From: Sporisorium sorghi
Taxonomy: Eukaryota; Basidiomycota; Ustilaginomycetes; Ustilaginales; Ustilaginaceae
Length of the DNA: 64,000 nucleotides
Direction: 5' to 3'
Assembly (NCBI GenBank): GCA_023212695.1
Contig: JALCCG010000075.1
Coordinates: 1-64,000, forward strand
Numbering within the stretch: position 1 is the stretch's first letter; each line of letters begins with the position of its first letter. This document shows, piece by piece, positions 20,201 through 30,882 of the stretch. A model generated the notes under the pieces. The model made no database searches. It saw nothing but the letters and a program-made list of their open reading frames with translations, and was not told the origin of the DNA. A program made the translations under genes and the position numbers.

Positions 20201-20937
20201 CTTGTCGATATTGGATCTGGGGCGAAATGAAAAAGAGTGTCGATGGAAGAAGGACCAACAAAGAAAAGGTTGTCGGCAAGAGAGGTAAGGATGATGGTGG
20301 AGGAAGGAGATAGACGACGTCAACGACAACGACGAACTGTGAGTGACTGAGTGAGAAAGTGCGCGCGTGCGTCGTTGCAGTCAGCCCAAGACGGTCGGAC
20401 ACTGCGAATTCCAGAGCGAGACAGAGCCAGAATCTCGAAAAACGCAGGAGCCACCTCTTCGAAAAATGCAACTCGCTCTTCACAGCAGCTTGGCACAGCT
20501 TGCTTTGACCTGCTGCTGCTGCTGCTGCTGCTGCTGCAATCGGGTTGGCTAAGTGATTTGCAGAGCTGTCTGCCGCCCCTTTCTTTCGAACTGAGCTGCC
20601 ACCGCTCTGTTCATCATCATTTTCCTCAACGTGGATCGATTTTCAAGACTCAAATTCGCTTGAGCTTCAAGTTTGAATTCGATCACATCCAAAATTTGTA
20701 TTTCCATTTGAATTTCGAGAATTTTGACTTTGCATTGTCGATTTCACCGACGTAACATCTTGAAATTTTCGGCCCTCCTCTTCTCAGCTCGTTCTTCCCT
20801 CACCAGCTCGCTCATCGGACAGCCGCTGGCAGTCTCATCACGCTGAAGCAACCTGTCGTCACGCATCCCTTCAGCAATGACAGCTCTGATACGAACATAA
20901 GACAAAGAAGGTTTGAATTTCCGCTAATGCCGTCTAC
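20201..20937. other. Intergenic region with (CTG)9 and an AT-rich block
   Basis: 737 bases between the VMA3 start and the 3' end of the seven-segment membrane protein gene. It contains a perfect (CTG)9 tract at 20510-20536 and, at about 20636-20765, an AT-rich block with repeated AATTT/TTGAA words that stands out from the GC-rich surroundings. No gene is seen. Confidence 0.5.
20510..20536. repeat. (CTG)9 trinucleotide tract
   Basis: Nine perfect CTG units about 310 bases upstream of the VMA3 start codon (CAG on the VMA3 sense strand). Confidence 0.95.
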
Positions 20938-23739
20938 TCACGAGCGTTCCATGCTCGGATGTGAAGCCATGCGAAGTCGCATCTTGGCGTCCTCCTGCAT
21001 CAGCACAGGATCCGGCTGTCCGCTCGCCCACTCGGACGTTGCTGACCACGGCGTTGACGATGACGACGGAGACGACGCCGCCATCGCGATGCCCAGCCCT
21101 ACAGAGTCGCTGCTGCTTGCATTGTTGCCGGATCGCGACCAGGGAGGCGGTCGCAGCCCGCCGTCCGGGCGCGTTCGGTCGACTACGAACTCTTCCGCTT
21201 CGTCGGCCTTCGATGCGTCGTGCGGGCGAGGCGAGAGCCAGTCCTCTGAGCCGTGCTCTTTACTTCGACTCTTCGCCATCAGCGGCCTGGTCGATGCCGG
21301 CGTGGAGGGCGTCCACGCCGTCGCCGGCGTAGTCGGACTATCAGCCCACGCGCTTCCATGATCCGAAGTAGGACGGCCAGATGTGGCAAACACGCCGTCG
21401 AGCGAGTAGGGCGTGTACAGAACGTGCTCCGACACATCCGACCTGGCGGACGGCGACGGCTGTGCTGCTCTCGCCGGGCGCTCTACTCGAAAGTACTCCT
21501 CCACCGCCGGATCCTCGACGATGGTGCTCACGGTCTGCTCGACCATCACGCCGGTCTTGCCGACCTTGCTGCTGGCCGGCACGCTCGGCGCCGCACTCCG
21601 CAATGAGCGCTGCTTGCCGCTCGAGTCGCTCGAGGCCTCGAGGTCGGGCGTCGCGGAGCCGTACATCGCTCGGCGCGAAGCCGGCGCTTGGCTCGCCGTG
21701 GGACTGGCTGGAGTCTGCTCTGTCGCCGGCGAAGCGCGCTCGCCATCCAGCTCGGCATACGCATGCATCGACGCGCGCCCCACGCCCGACAGAGACCCGG
21801 CGCGGCTGCCCCTGCGCACGTTCTCCAGCCCAATCTGCGCCGCGCGTCGCTCCTCGTCGCTCGACAGCTGCGTCAGCGTCGTCACCACCCACGCCTTAGC
21901 ACCGCTCAAGCGTCTCCCCGACCTCTGCGCCACATTAAAATTGCTCGTCAAGCTCGCCCTGCGACTGCCGCTCCCCCTCTCCGGCCCCACCGCAGCACCC
22001 AGGCCCGACAGCACCGGCTCATACGTCCGACTGAGGATGGCAAAGATAATCACGCTCGCCAGCGCAACCGTCACCCAGCACACGACGAGCAGCGCGATCT
22101 GCAACGCCGACGCAAGGTCGTTCGCCTCCCAGGCGGCGTACCACGTGGTGATGAGCTTGCCGCAGAAGACGACGAAGAAGAGGATGCACAGCGCAAGCCC
22201 GATGAATTGGACGATGAAGTTGATGTAGAACTTTTCGAGGTAGCGCTTGTGTGCGTTTTCTTTGCCTGAGAGCGACTGGGCTTGCGTGTTGGGCCGCTCG
22301 AATGCTGACGGACGCACGGGCGGGAAGAAGCTGTTGCTCGGCTGGTCGACGTTCTCGAGCTCTTCGCGCGTGAAGTACATCGAGCGCGTTTGTTCTTCCT
22401 GGGTATCGTGTTCGTCGGAAGGGACCTGCTGTGGGGCAGCAGCAGGCACGGGTTGGGCAGCGACAGGATCGTTGGTGCTTGCGGACCGCTTGAGGCTAGT
22501 GCCGCCCGTGGTGAGCGTGTTGTTGTCCGAAACGCCCGAGGACGTCGACAGCGAGCGTTGTGGCGGCGCTTGTGCTGACAGCAGCGCTGGTGTCGATGGC
22601 GCCGTCGTCTGTTTTTCCACGTCGACATCGTTCTGCGCCGCCACCGTCGGCGCATCACTCGGACGTCTTGCATGCGCAGCAGCCTGCTTGTTCTGCACCG
22701 CAAACGACTCGCTAAACGATCGGTTCTGCTTCAGCGTCCGGAGCGTCTGCAGCTGTTCCCGCAGCGTTACAATCAGCGATCCGCCCGCTAGACAATAACA
22801 AATGAACAGCCCACACACCCATGCCTCCCACACCACCATGCAGATCGAGATGTAGTACGCGGCATCGAGCACGTCGAACCAGATCTGCTGCGCCTCGAGC
22901 AACACCCCGCGCGTCAGGCCGCTTCCCGGCTGCACCGCCGCCGCCCAGCGCTGATGCTTGTCAAACGCCCGGCTGAAACGCTGGTGCGCCAGCACGGCAG
23001 GCACCACCACGCTGACGATCTGGATGACGGGGATGAGGAATACGAACAGGTTGACGACCAGGGGCGTGATGCCCATGCGCAGCGCTAAGCTCGGCGGCTT
23101 GCCCGGCTGAGGGGAGACAAAGCTGAGCGCATCGGGTCGGGCGTAGAGGATCCCGACGGTGGTGCACCATGCGCCGAGGATGAGAGGCAGCCATGTGAGG
23201 CTGATCCAGAGGATGATGCGTTTGGGCGAGTGGCCGTCTTGGAACCATGCGATGACGTTCCAGCATCTGAATGAGCGAAAAAGAACGGAGAACAAAGTGT
23301 TCAGCAAGGCATGCCAACAACTCATGAGGTTGCAGAGGGGCAGAAAAACTTACAAGGCAATCAAAAGAATGGCAAACGCACTCTCGATAGCAACAAACGC
23401 CGTGATGGCATTGGGCACCAGCAGCGTACCATTGCTGCGCCGCACCAGGCGGAACAGCCAGAACGACTTCTCCCACAGTCGTCGTACGATGATAAGAAAG
23501 ATCCAGATGCCGATGATGGCCGTGAGCACCGACAGCGCCTTGAGCTGTATGAACGTGCTGTTGCGCAGACTCGGATAGAAGAGGATGCGGATGAAGTGCT
23601 TCAACGACCCAACAGGGTCTTGCTCCGCGTCAAAGTCTGGGAACCACGCGCGACCAGCCTCGTTGCCAACGGTGGAGAAGACGCTCTTGGGCGGTGGCGG
23701 CGGCAGGTTGTATCGGTTGTTCAGCGTCGCGTAGGACAT
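20938..23739 (-). CDS. Seven-segment membrane protein with large cytosolic regions (two exons)
   Basis: Exon 1 is 23739-23354 and exon 2 is 23266-20938, separated by an 87-base GTAAGT...CAG intron; 904 residues. Seven hydrophobic segments can be read: VLTAIIGIWIFLIIV, AITAFVAIESAFAILLIAL continuing across the junction into CWNVIAW, IILWISLTWLPLILGAWC, PLVVNLFVFLIPVIQIVSVVV, ISICMVVWEAWVCGLFICY, FIVQFIGLALCILFFVVF and ALLVVCWVTVALASVIIFAIL. A loop of about 180 Ser/Thr/Pro-rich residues separates segments 5 and 6, and the last ~400 residues form a Ser/Pro/Ala-rich tail with many possible phosphorylation sites. The topology suggests a receptor-like protein, but I see no signature of a known fungal receptor class, so the role is open. 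Confidence 0.8.
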
Positions 23740-24763
23740 GATGGCTGTGTGTCCGATCAGTGTGCGCAAGGCATGCCGAAGCCTTATTGTCGTCGCTGGA
23801 CAATCTTGGAGCTAGACAGCTGGATTGCGGCAGTGAAAGGAAGAGAGAATGTTGATCGAGGTGTCGAAAGCGGTGGATGAAGGAAGGTGCTGTTGATGTG
23901 TAGCTGCTAGCGTGTTTGGCGTGTGTAGGATCTTGAGTGGCGCTAGCGGTGTGGGGGTTTTCGATGAGGAGCTGGCTAGTTTGCCAAGCGAGTATATGAG
24001 AGCTCGAGAGCTTGAGGGATGTCCTGCTAACAGAGCTGTCAAGCTCAGTCGTGCAGCGGAGGTGAGAGTATGAGTCGAAGCTAGGTGTCCCCGCAAGGGC
24101 CGCCGTCGGATTGATCAGGTGTATGGCACACGAGCCGTGAGCGGTTCGCTTGTGTCAAGCTCGATTACGATGAGCGGCAAGTCGAGCGAAATAGGGGGGA
24201 AACACCGTCCCTGTCACTCATCTGAAGCAGACAGAGAGAGAGAAGAGAGTTGAAAGGAGAGAAGGAGGGCCAAGTGCAGTCGAAAGTGGCGCAGTTGAGA
24301 GTGCGGATACGCTTGTTCATGCAAACAAGATATTTGCTCGTTTCTGGAAGCTATGGGTCTCAAAGCCACCAACGAAAAGAAGGAATGGCGAGAGGGTCCG
24401 TGATGTCGCTTAGGCCTCTCGATGGGGACAGCCGAGGTCGCAGCGAAACTTGAGAGCAGCTTCAAGATGTGCGAGCAGCTTTCATCCAACCTCGTCGCAT
24501 CGTCCGCCTTTCGTGGCCATCTCACACTCCGACCGTATCCGAAGACACGGGCCATGGTTTGGTGGCAACCGGGGCTACACACGGCAGGCGGAGAGTCGGA
24601 CGACGTTGTCTTCCGAAAGTCGTCAGAAATCAAAGAGACAAAACGAGGGTACCAATAACACCTGACCTTGCTTGGTTGGGCGTAGCGTCGGAACGAACTC
24701 GGAAAGCGGGGCAACGCGATGATTGGCGGCAAGGATCACGAAAGTCTGGAGAGGCGGATCTCT

Positions 24764-24766
<3 letters not shown>

Positions 24767-24823
<57 letters not shown>
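24767..24823. repeat. (CTG)19 microsatellite
   Basis: Nineteen uninterrupted CTG units, the longest simple repeat in the window. It lies in no recognised gene. Frames through it encode poly-Leu, poly-Ala, poly-Ser and similar runs, all without flanking protein-like sequence. Confidence 0.97.
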
Positions 24824-24826
<3 letters not shown>

Positions 24827-25387
24827 GCCGACACAAGCACGTTAAGCGAGACCTTGAATTTTCTTCCCAAGCAGAAGCAAGCAAAAGTCCCAACACCTGC
24901 CAGACGCCCATCGTCAAACAAACGGACGCCGACGACGGCCCGACTGTCGCGGGAGGAGGCATGGGAGCACGGGAGACATGCGAGTCGCCCGTGTGACCCC
25001 GACGCGAACCAAAGAGACGCCGCGATGTCACAGAGTGTGACGTGCTGTTTAGTGGCTGTCAAAAAGCTAATCTACGCGCAGTTCATCACACAACACAATG
25101 GCCATCTGGGATGCGACGTTAACTTAGCGTGGAAAAGCATGCAGGCGGAGGCGTTCACGCAGGAAGGCTGGCAGGCAGACACCCACACAAGAGGGACACA
25201 GCGAAAAGGTCGATAAAAATGTCTCTAGAGAAAGGCCGGTCCGAGGCAGCGAGAGAGAGAGAGAGAGCGGCGCTTCTAAGCGAGGTTCTTGCATAGCACC
25301 GACCTTTTTCCAAGCGAGCTCCCTCTCTCTTTCTTCTTCTGATCATCCAGACTTGCCTTTTTCGAATGATCTTGCGCTTGACATCGA

Positions 25388-25850
25388 TTAGGATCTCTTC
25401 TCGATGTGCTTATAGGAAGTGAAGCGAGGCAAGATCGCCAACGAACCAAGGTCGGGCAAAAAGATCGCCGTTTGGTTGGCGAAGGATACTGCCGAGCCAA
25501 GCAGTGCATGAGCGCATCGTTTGGCGTGCCGAAAGCTAGCCTTCTTGATCTGACCTCCAAATAATGTCAAGGAAGCTTGGATTCTGCTGAAGTCCGGTCG
25601 GCTAGCAATGAGAGCAGAGATGAACATACACGATGCCGACGAGGACAATGCCTAACTGCGAAAGACTGCAAGAGCTGCGAGGGTTGACAATGAATGGGTA
25701 TTGGTAAGTTAGTCGCTGCCGAAGTTTGACAGGCTGCCGCTGGGAGACAAAAGAAGACAAAGATGAGAGACCCTTTCTGGCCTTTCTTGGAACATCATGC
25801 CATCTGTTCCCACTGCGACGATGGAGCAATTCGAAACAATAGCGTTGCAT
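25388..25850 (-). CDS. Weak candidate: small hypothetical gene with one short intron
   Basis: A possible two-exon gene on the minus strand: exon 1 25850-25630, intron 25629-25587 (43 bases, GTATGT donor, CTTCAG acceptor), exon 2 25586-25388, stop TAA. The junction is in frame and gives 139 residues. The N-terminus is basic and Ser/Arg-rich (CFELLHRRSGNRWHDVPRKA), and exon 2 reads RIQASLTLFGGQIKK, then GSAVSFANQTAIFLPDLGSL. I recognise no family. Support is limited to the good donor, frame agreement across the intron and protein-like composition; the intron is shorter than the others here. It may be a chance frame. Confidence 0.22.
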
Positions 25851-26605
25851 CGGTGAAACACTTCTGCGACCTCTTTGTGATCAAAGACACCGAAGCCGAA
25901 ACTACCACCGGTGACACCATTGATGACTTGCTCCGCTTCTGCCCCTTTTACAGCAACCATCAAAGCCCAAGCGAACGAGTTTAATACGATCGGATCGGAT
26001 CTGCGGAGGTCGGCAAGCGGCAAGGTTTGCCATGCATGCTGCCTCGTCCTCGCACTCCGGTTTTTGACCATATGAAAACTCGGCTTGGACAGCGTTGACA
26101 GATACAGCAGCCGAGTTGCGCTTACTAGCGTGTGCTTGTGCATGCTCGCTGTGCTTCCGAGGAATGCATGTTTCTTCTCTTTCTGGTCGACGACTCTCTT
26201 TGCCCCGCCCGTCAAAGTACGTAGAAGCATCAATCCTCGTAGCGAGCAGTACAGCCTGGGAATCTTTCCTCTCATGCAGCTTTCCTCGACCTTCCCCATT
26301 CGGCTGCCTCGGCCTTGCTCAACAAGCACGCATTGTGGAGCCGCGGCCCATTCGCATCATTCGCATCGACGACAACACTACTGATTGGCGCCAGTGAATC
26401 ATCTGATAAAAGTACAACGAGCCCTTCCACCCAGGCGCTTGTGAACATCGCAGCTCGGTCTGCAGCCGATGTTTGTCTATGTGCGACAGCCGTGCATTGC
26501 TCCCGAGTTCATTTTGGTAGACATGCGAGGCGCAGAAGCATGGCTTGCATGATTTCGATGCGGACGCAGCCTCGCTGTGATCCCGTCCCGCGCGGAACGA
26601 GCCTC

Positions 26606-27802
26606 TCAATCCAATGGCTCCTCGTCGACGGCCATGGGCGCTGATCTTGACCCGTTGACCGGAGTCGCCGCAGAGTCGATCACGAAGAAGTCCGAGTTCC
26701 GAAGTGGCCTCGACTCGATCTTGGATGCGGGCGAAGCAGCGCCCACCACGTCGCCTTCCGAAGGTGTCAAAGTACCGTTGGGTGTAGCATCGCTGCTTGC
26801 CCTCCCGTTAACACTTGCACCCGCAGCAGCAAGACGTCTTCTTTCCGCCACCGACTCGCGACCTTGCTTGCTGCGCAGGAACTCGCGCGCCGGACGCATG
26901 GCTGCGTTTCTGCACAGCTCCTTCAAGTCGCTGCCGCTGTATCCTTCGGTTCGCTTCACGAGCTCGGCCATCTTGAAGTTGGGATCGAGCGGTGTGGCTG
27001 CCAGCATGATGGAGAGGATCTTTTCGCGCTGCGCAGCGTTGGGCAGCGAGACTGCGTACCGTTTCGGCAATCGACGCAGGATGGCCGAGTCAATATCGTT
27101 GGGTCGATTCGTGGCACCCAGCACCATGATGCGGTCGGTCGAAGAGGTCAAGCCGTCCCACAGCGTCATGAACTCGGCCTTCATCATACCGGTCACCTCG
27201 TGGTCTCCCGTAGCACGCTCGCGGAGGAAGCTGTCGATCTCGTCGATAAAGATGATGGAAGGCTGCAACTTGCGCGCCAAGCTGAACAGGGCGGCTACGA
27301 GCTTGTTCGACTCGCCGAACCACTTGTTGGTGAGGGTGGAGACGTGCATGTTGATAAAGGTGGCGCCGCTTTCTTTTGCCAATGCCTTTGCCAGCATAGT
27401 CTTGCCTGTTCCTGGAGGGCCGTAGAGCAACACACCCTTGGGTGCTCCCAGCAGACCGCTGGCGTTGGCAAAGAGCTCGGGATAGCACAGCGGAGCGATG
27501 ACGCTCTCTTGCAACGACGAAATGATTCCGTCCAGGCCGCCGACGGATGCAAAGTCGACAGGGATGTCTTCTGGCAGGATGAGCTCGGCAGAGATCTGCT
27601 CCTCGTACTCGTTGAGCTGGAGGTCCTTGCCGCGTAACCCGAGCTTGCCCAGCTTGGCGTCGGCGACCTTTTTCGAGTCCTGACGCTTCTGTCGATTTGG
27701 ATCGAGAGACGACATGACGTATTTGAAAGCGTAGTAGAAGGCGACCTGGCTCATGGCAAAGACGGCCACGTCGGTCATCATTTTTCGTGTGACCTCCTTC
27801 AT
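26606..27802 (-). CDS. MSP1: Msp1/ATAD1-type AAA ATPase (mistargeted tail-anchored protein extractase)
   Basis: 398 residues, single exon, ATG at 27802. Membrane-anchored AAA ATPase of mitochondrial outer membrane and peroxisomes that pulls out mislocalised tail-anchored proteins. An N-terminal membrane segment is at about 11-30 ([20 protein letters not shown]). The AAA domain has Walker A GPPGTGKT at 128-135, pore loop NKWFGES at 159-165, Walker B IIFIDEID at 183-190 and the sensor/second region [10 protein letters not shown]. The usual C-terminal helices follow ([15 protein letters not shown]). The family is about 360 residues; this copy has an extra Ser/Ala/Pro-rich stretch at about 330-398 ending EEPLD. 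The start region is divergent from the proteasome beta-3 gene. Confidence 0.95.
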   Translation of the reverse strand: MKEVTRKMMTDVAVFAMSQVAFYYAFKYVMSSLDPNRQKRQDSKKVADAKLGKLGLRGKDLQLNEYEEQISAELILPEDIPVDFASVGGLDGIISSLQESVIAPLCYPELFANASGLLGAPKGVLLYGPPGTGKTMLAKALAKESGATFINMHVSTLTNKWFGESNKLVAALFSLARKLQPSIIFIDEIDSFLRERATGDHEVTGMMKAEFMTLWDGLTSSTDRIMVLGATNRPNDIDSAILRRLPKRYAVSLPNAAQREKILSIMLAATPLDPNFKMAELVKRTEGYSGSDLKELCRNAAMRPAREFLRSKQGRESVAERRRLAAAGASVNGRASSDATPNGTLTPSEGDVVGAASPASKIESRPLRNSDFFVIDSAATPVNGSRSAPMAVDEEPLD

Positions 27803-28472
27803 CTTGACTTGAGAGTGCAGTGGTGGTTAGCACGGCCAGTCGTGGTGTACACCGGATGGACTACGCGTGCTCTGGCCTTTTTTTTCTTTTTTTTTTCCGC
27901 CTGCTGTTGTTGCCGTTGCCTGGCGAGAAGTAACTCGATGGTGGTCGTAGTGGTGGCGGTGTGAGTGGATGAAGTGAAGCAAGGTCAGACAGTCGGCAAA
28001 AGATAATGCAGAAACGGCTTTGTTTTTCTGTCACCGCTTTCAACGTGCAGCGAAAGCTGAGCTGGAAGACAGGAAAAAAAAAAAAGAGAGCCACGACTCA
28101 GCCACGCGTGGATTATTTTTTTTTGCTTCAAGTTGTTAGAGTCACGTTTCCATGCTGGCTTGGACTGGCCAAAAAATCACGGAAAGTGGAGAAAAGCAGG
28201 GTCGATCACCGCTCAGAAGTACGCAACGCTCAGACGCGCAAGGACCCTCTCGCAAAACGATTCACACACATACACACTCTCTCTCATCTTCTCGACAAAC
28301 CTGCATTACCACCTCACACGATATCAGCACTCTCGGCATCGGTCTTGTGACACTATCAAGCACCCTACTCATCCCGCCTCGCTTGCCTGCATCGACCATC
28401 TTCGTCGCATTCAACCCTCCTTCTCATCTCGGTCCGTGACGACCCACGTCACACAGCGCATCATAACCAGCC
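27803..28472. promoter_or_regulatory. Divergent region between MSP1 and proteasome beta-3
   Basis: 670 bases between two outward-facing start codons. It includes T-rich and A-rich runs (27877-27896, 28074-28085, 28113-28121) that form long near-complementary blocks and a CT/CA-rich leader (about 28260-28330) before the proteasome gene. No gene is seen. Confidence 0.5.
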
Positions 28473-29360
28473 ATGAGTATCATGGAATACAATGGTGGCA
28501 GTGTGGTGGCGGCCAAGGGCAAGAACTGCGTCGTCATCGCTTCGGATCTTCGACTCGGCCAGCAGGCCATGACGGTCGCGTGCAACTTTGACAAGGTCTT
28601 TCGCGTCACCGAAAAGACATACGTCGGTCTACCAGGCCTGGCGTCCGACGTTGCGACACTCAAGGAACGCTTCCGATACCGTGTCAACATGTACAAGATG
28701 AAGGAGGAGCGCGATATCGAGCCAGAGATCTTTGCCAACCTCGTCAGCTCGACTCTTTACGAGAGAAGGTAAGTTGACGCTCGACTGCTCGTGCAAGCGA
28801 CCCGCCCTGCTCTCAGGTTGTACTGACTTGTCGCTGCTGTCGACACTTTTATGCTCAGATTTGGACCCTACTTCATCGAGCCAGTCATTGCCGGCATCAA
28901 CTCGAAAAACGAACCCTTCATCGCAGCATCAGACGTCGTGGGATGTCTCAACTTTGCAAAGGACTTTGTGGTCAGCGGCACAGCAGCCGACAAGCTCTTC
29001 GGTATGGCAGAGGGTCTTTGGGAGCCTGATCTTGTAAGTCTTCTGGTCAGCCAGTCGAAGAAGAAGCCATCGAGCGGACAGCTGACTCGTCTCTCCCCGG
29101 CACTTTGCATCTACAGGGACCCGAGGAGCTCTTCGAAACAGTGGCTCAAATCCTTCTTGGGGCGCTCGAGCGTGACGCACTATCAGGTTGGGGCGCCATC
29201 GTCCGAGTCATGTAAGTGTTCCTTTCTGCTCGGACAAACATAGCTGGTACTTTTGCCTTCCAAATACTGACGCCATTACGACTCTGTTTCGTCAATTTGC
29301 GCAACAAACAGTACACCAGACAAGGTTATCGAAAGGACTCTCAAAGCCAGGATGGATTGA
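28473..29360 (+). CDS. PUP3: 20S proteasome subunit beta-3 (four exons)
   Basis: Non-catalytic beta subunit of the 20S proteasome core. Exons are 28473-28768, 28859-29033, 29117-29211 and 29312-29360, with introns of 90, 83 and 100 bases, all with GTAAG donors. The product is 204 residues, the family length. It starts MSIMEYNGGSVVAAKGKNCV and lacks the propeptide and Thr1 of active beta subunits, as expected for beta-3. Family landmarks include ASDLRLG, GLPGLASDVATL, RFGPYFIEPVIAG (across junction 1), AASDVVGC and SGWGAIVRVI. The final 49-base exon encodes TPDKVIERTLKARMD. Each junction keeps the frame and restores a continuous alignment with Pup3/PSMB3. Confidence 0.95.
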
Positions 29361-29695
29361 TGAGCCCATACGCGTAAACAGCACCATCTCTGCATGAACT
29401 TTGCTCCACAGCTCTTTTCTCTTTGTACTTGTCCCTGTCAGCAGAAAACCTTATACAAACTAACGTCCGTGTGATTGTCAAAAGCGGCGTTGCAGCGTCC
29501 GTGCGTGCATGCTTGGAACGAAAGGGCTTGTGAGCACACACTAACTACTTTTGTGCCGTGGAGGCGCTGGTAAAGCAGCACAGACTCGCACCCTACACGC
29601 AACTCCCTGCCTCGGTATCAGGCACAGCATCAGGCAATCAATGGCAGGAGTCTAACGTATCAATGGAGCAGCAGAGAAGAGTACATAGGCATATT
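29361..29695. other. Intergenic region, convergent 3' ends
   Basis: 335 bases between the stops of the proteasome beta-3 and NDUFS4 genes. I see only presumed 3' untranslated sequence. Confidence 0.5.
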
Positions 29696-30474
29696 CTACT
29701 TTGTGTGGTGGATCCTGAGCTTGCCGGGAACGTGGTTGTAGTTGGCGGCGTAGCTCTTGGGTGGGATGCGTGCCACCTTGGGCTCTGTGAGGTGGTAGTC
29801 CCAGCCCTGCTTCTCGCAAAAGTGAATGGCGTCTTCCTTGGAGCGGAACTTGAGCGAGGTGCCCTGCATGTAATCGCCCCTGTCGAGTGGAAAGGTGAGG
29901 AGGGATCACAAATGATTTGGTCAGCATGTCAAGACTGTGGCATTGGGTTGGTGTGCCTGTTCTCGCGGTGGATACGTACGAAGAAGCCCAGCCCATCAGG
30001 GGGTTCTCCCATCGTGCGGAGCCTTGAAGGATGTCAAAGTCGACACGCCACACCTTGGTGCCTGCCTTGCCGGACGAGTTGGCCGTCTTGGCAGGGCGGA
30101 AGATACGAACGGTACGCTGGTGCAGCTCCTCTGCAAACGTTCAAGAAACATCAGAAAGACCATTGATTCAGGCGTCAGCTTCGTTACTTCTAGGACAGCA
30201 TCTTTCGGCTCGCAGTGACGTTGCCATATGCCACTCCACTGCTGTACGTACCAGGTGCGCTGCTGACGAGGTCAGCGGTGACGGCCTGCTCGTGGCGCTT
30301 GAGCTGCTCGGCAGCAAGGTCGCGGCCCTGGTTGTCAGTGCGCTTGACGGGTGCTGGCGAGGTGTTGGGGTGAGCTGTGTTGCGGAGAACAGACGAGGTG
30401 GACATCCATCGTGCGCTCGAGGATGCGGTGGCGGCAGCACGGAGCGCCTGGGTCGATTGACGGAGAAGCGACAT
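29696..30474 (-). CDS. NDUFS4: NADH dehydrogenase (complex I) 18/21-kDa subunit, NDUFS4 (three exons)
   Basis: Accessory matrix-arm subunit of mitochondrial complex I. Exons are 30474-30252, 30130-29980 and 29879-29696, introns 121 and 100 bases; 185 residues. The N-terminus is a typical presequence (SLLRQSTQALRAAATASSSA, with ARWMS a likely cleavage area). The conserved part reads ELHQRTVRIFRPAKTANSSG, VWRVDFD, ARWENPLMGWASSGDYMQG (across junction 2), SLKFRSKEDAIHFCEKQGWD and a C-terminal YNHVPGKLRIHHTK. The ENPLMGW and KEDAI..CEKQGW blocks define the family. A functional complex I is expected in a smut, unlike in Saccharomyces. The gene is divergent from RPAP1. Confidence 0.95.
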
Positions 30475-30882
30475 TGCGTATGAATGTGCAGTTGTGTGTG
30501 TGGCTGATCCCCGAAAGTTGATGTGGATGTGGATGAGGGAGATGGTGTTGAAGATGCTGCTTGATGCGAACAACGAGATGGTGCAGCTTCAAACCGTTTC
30601 CGCTTGATTGCGAATCGCCTCGACAAATTCGGCTCCGAGTCGACGGTCTAACAAATTTGAACTTTCGAAAAATCCACCCAACTTTTGGCCGAATTCCGAG
30701 GCTGAGCCTTATTTGTTTTTTTTTTTTGGAAGGATTGAACGGTTCGATGCTTTCAACACGAACATGTCCAACCACCATCTCTGTTCTTGGTCGAGGCACT
30801 CTCGATAGCCGGATCGAGCGGCCTGTCTCGTTCAGTATCACGCTGTCTGTCTGCTCTCATCGTCGCGAAGACGTAGCCGAAA
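30475..30882. promoter_or_regulatory. Divergent region between NDUFS4 and RPAP1
   Basis: 408 bases between outward-facing ATGs, with an AT-rich core at about 30650-30730 that includes a poly(T) run near 30715-30728. No gene is seen. Confidence 0.45.

Larger units (their letters stand above)
23740..26605. other. Gene-poor 2.9-kb region
   Basis: No confident gene lies between the membrane-protein start and the MSP1 stop. It holds a (CTG)19 tract (24767-24823), a GA-rich stretch near 25250-25270, and many short frames on both strands, including one weak two-exon candidate on the minus strand (25388-25850) listed separately. Another minus-strand frame, 25709-26329, contains a protein-like stretch (VKGAEAEQVINGVTGGSFGF) but begins and ends without support. 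Base composition is lower in GC than in neighbouring genes. Confidence 0.5.

Noticed and set aside
24469..25216. Open frames through the (CTG)19 tract
   Set aside because: They owe their length to the repeat, which cannot contain a stop in any frame, and lack protein-like flanks.
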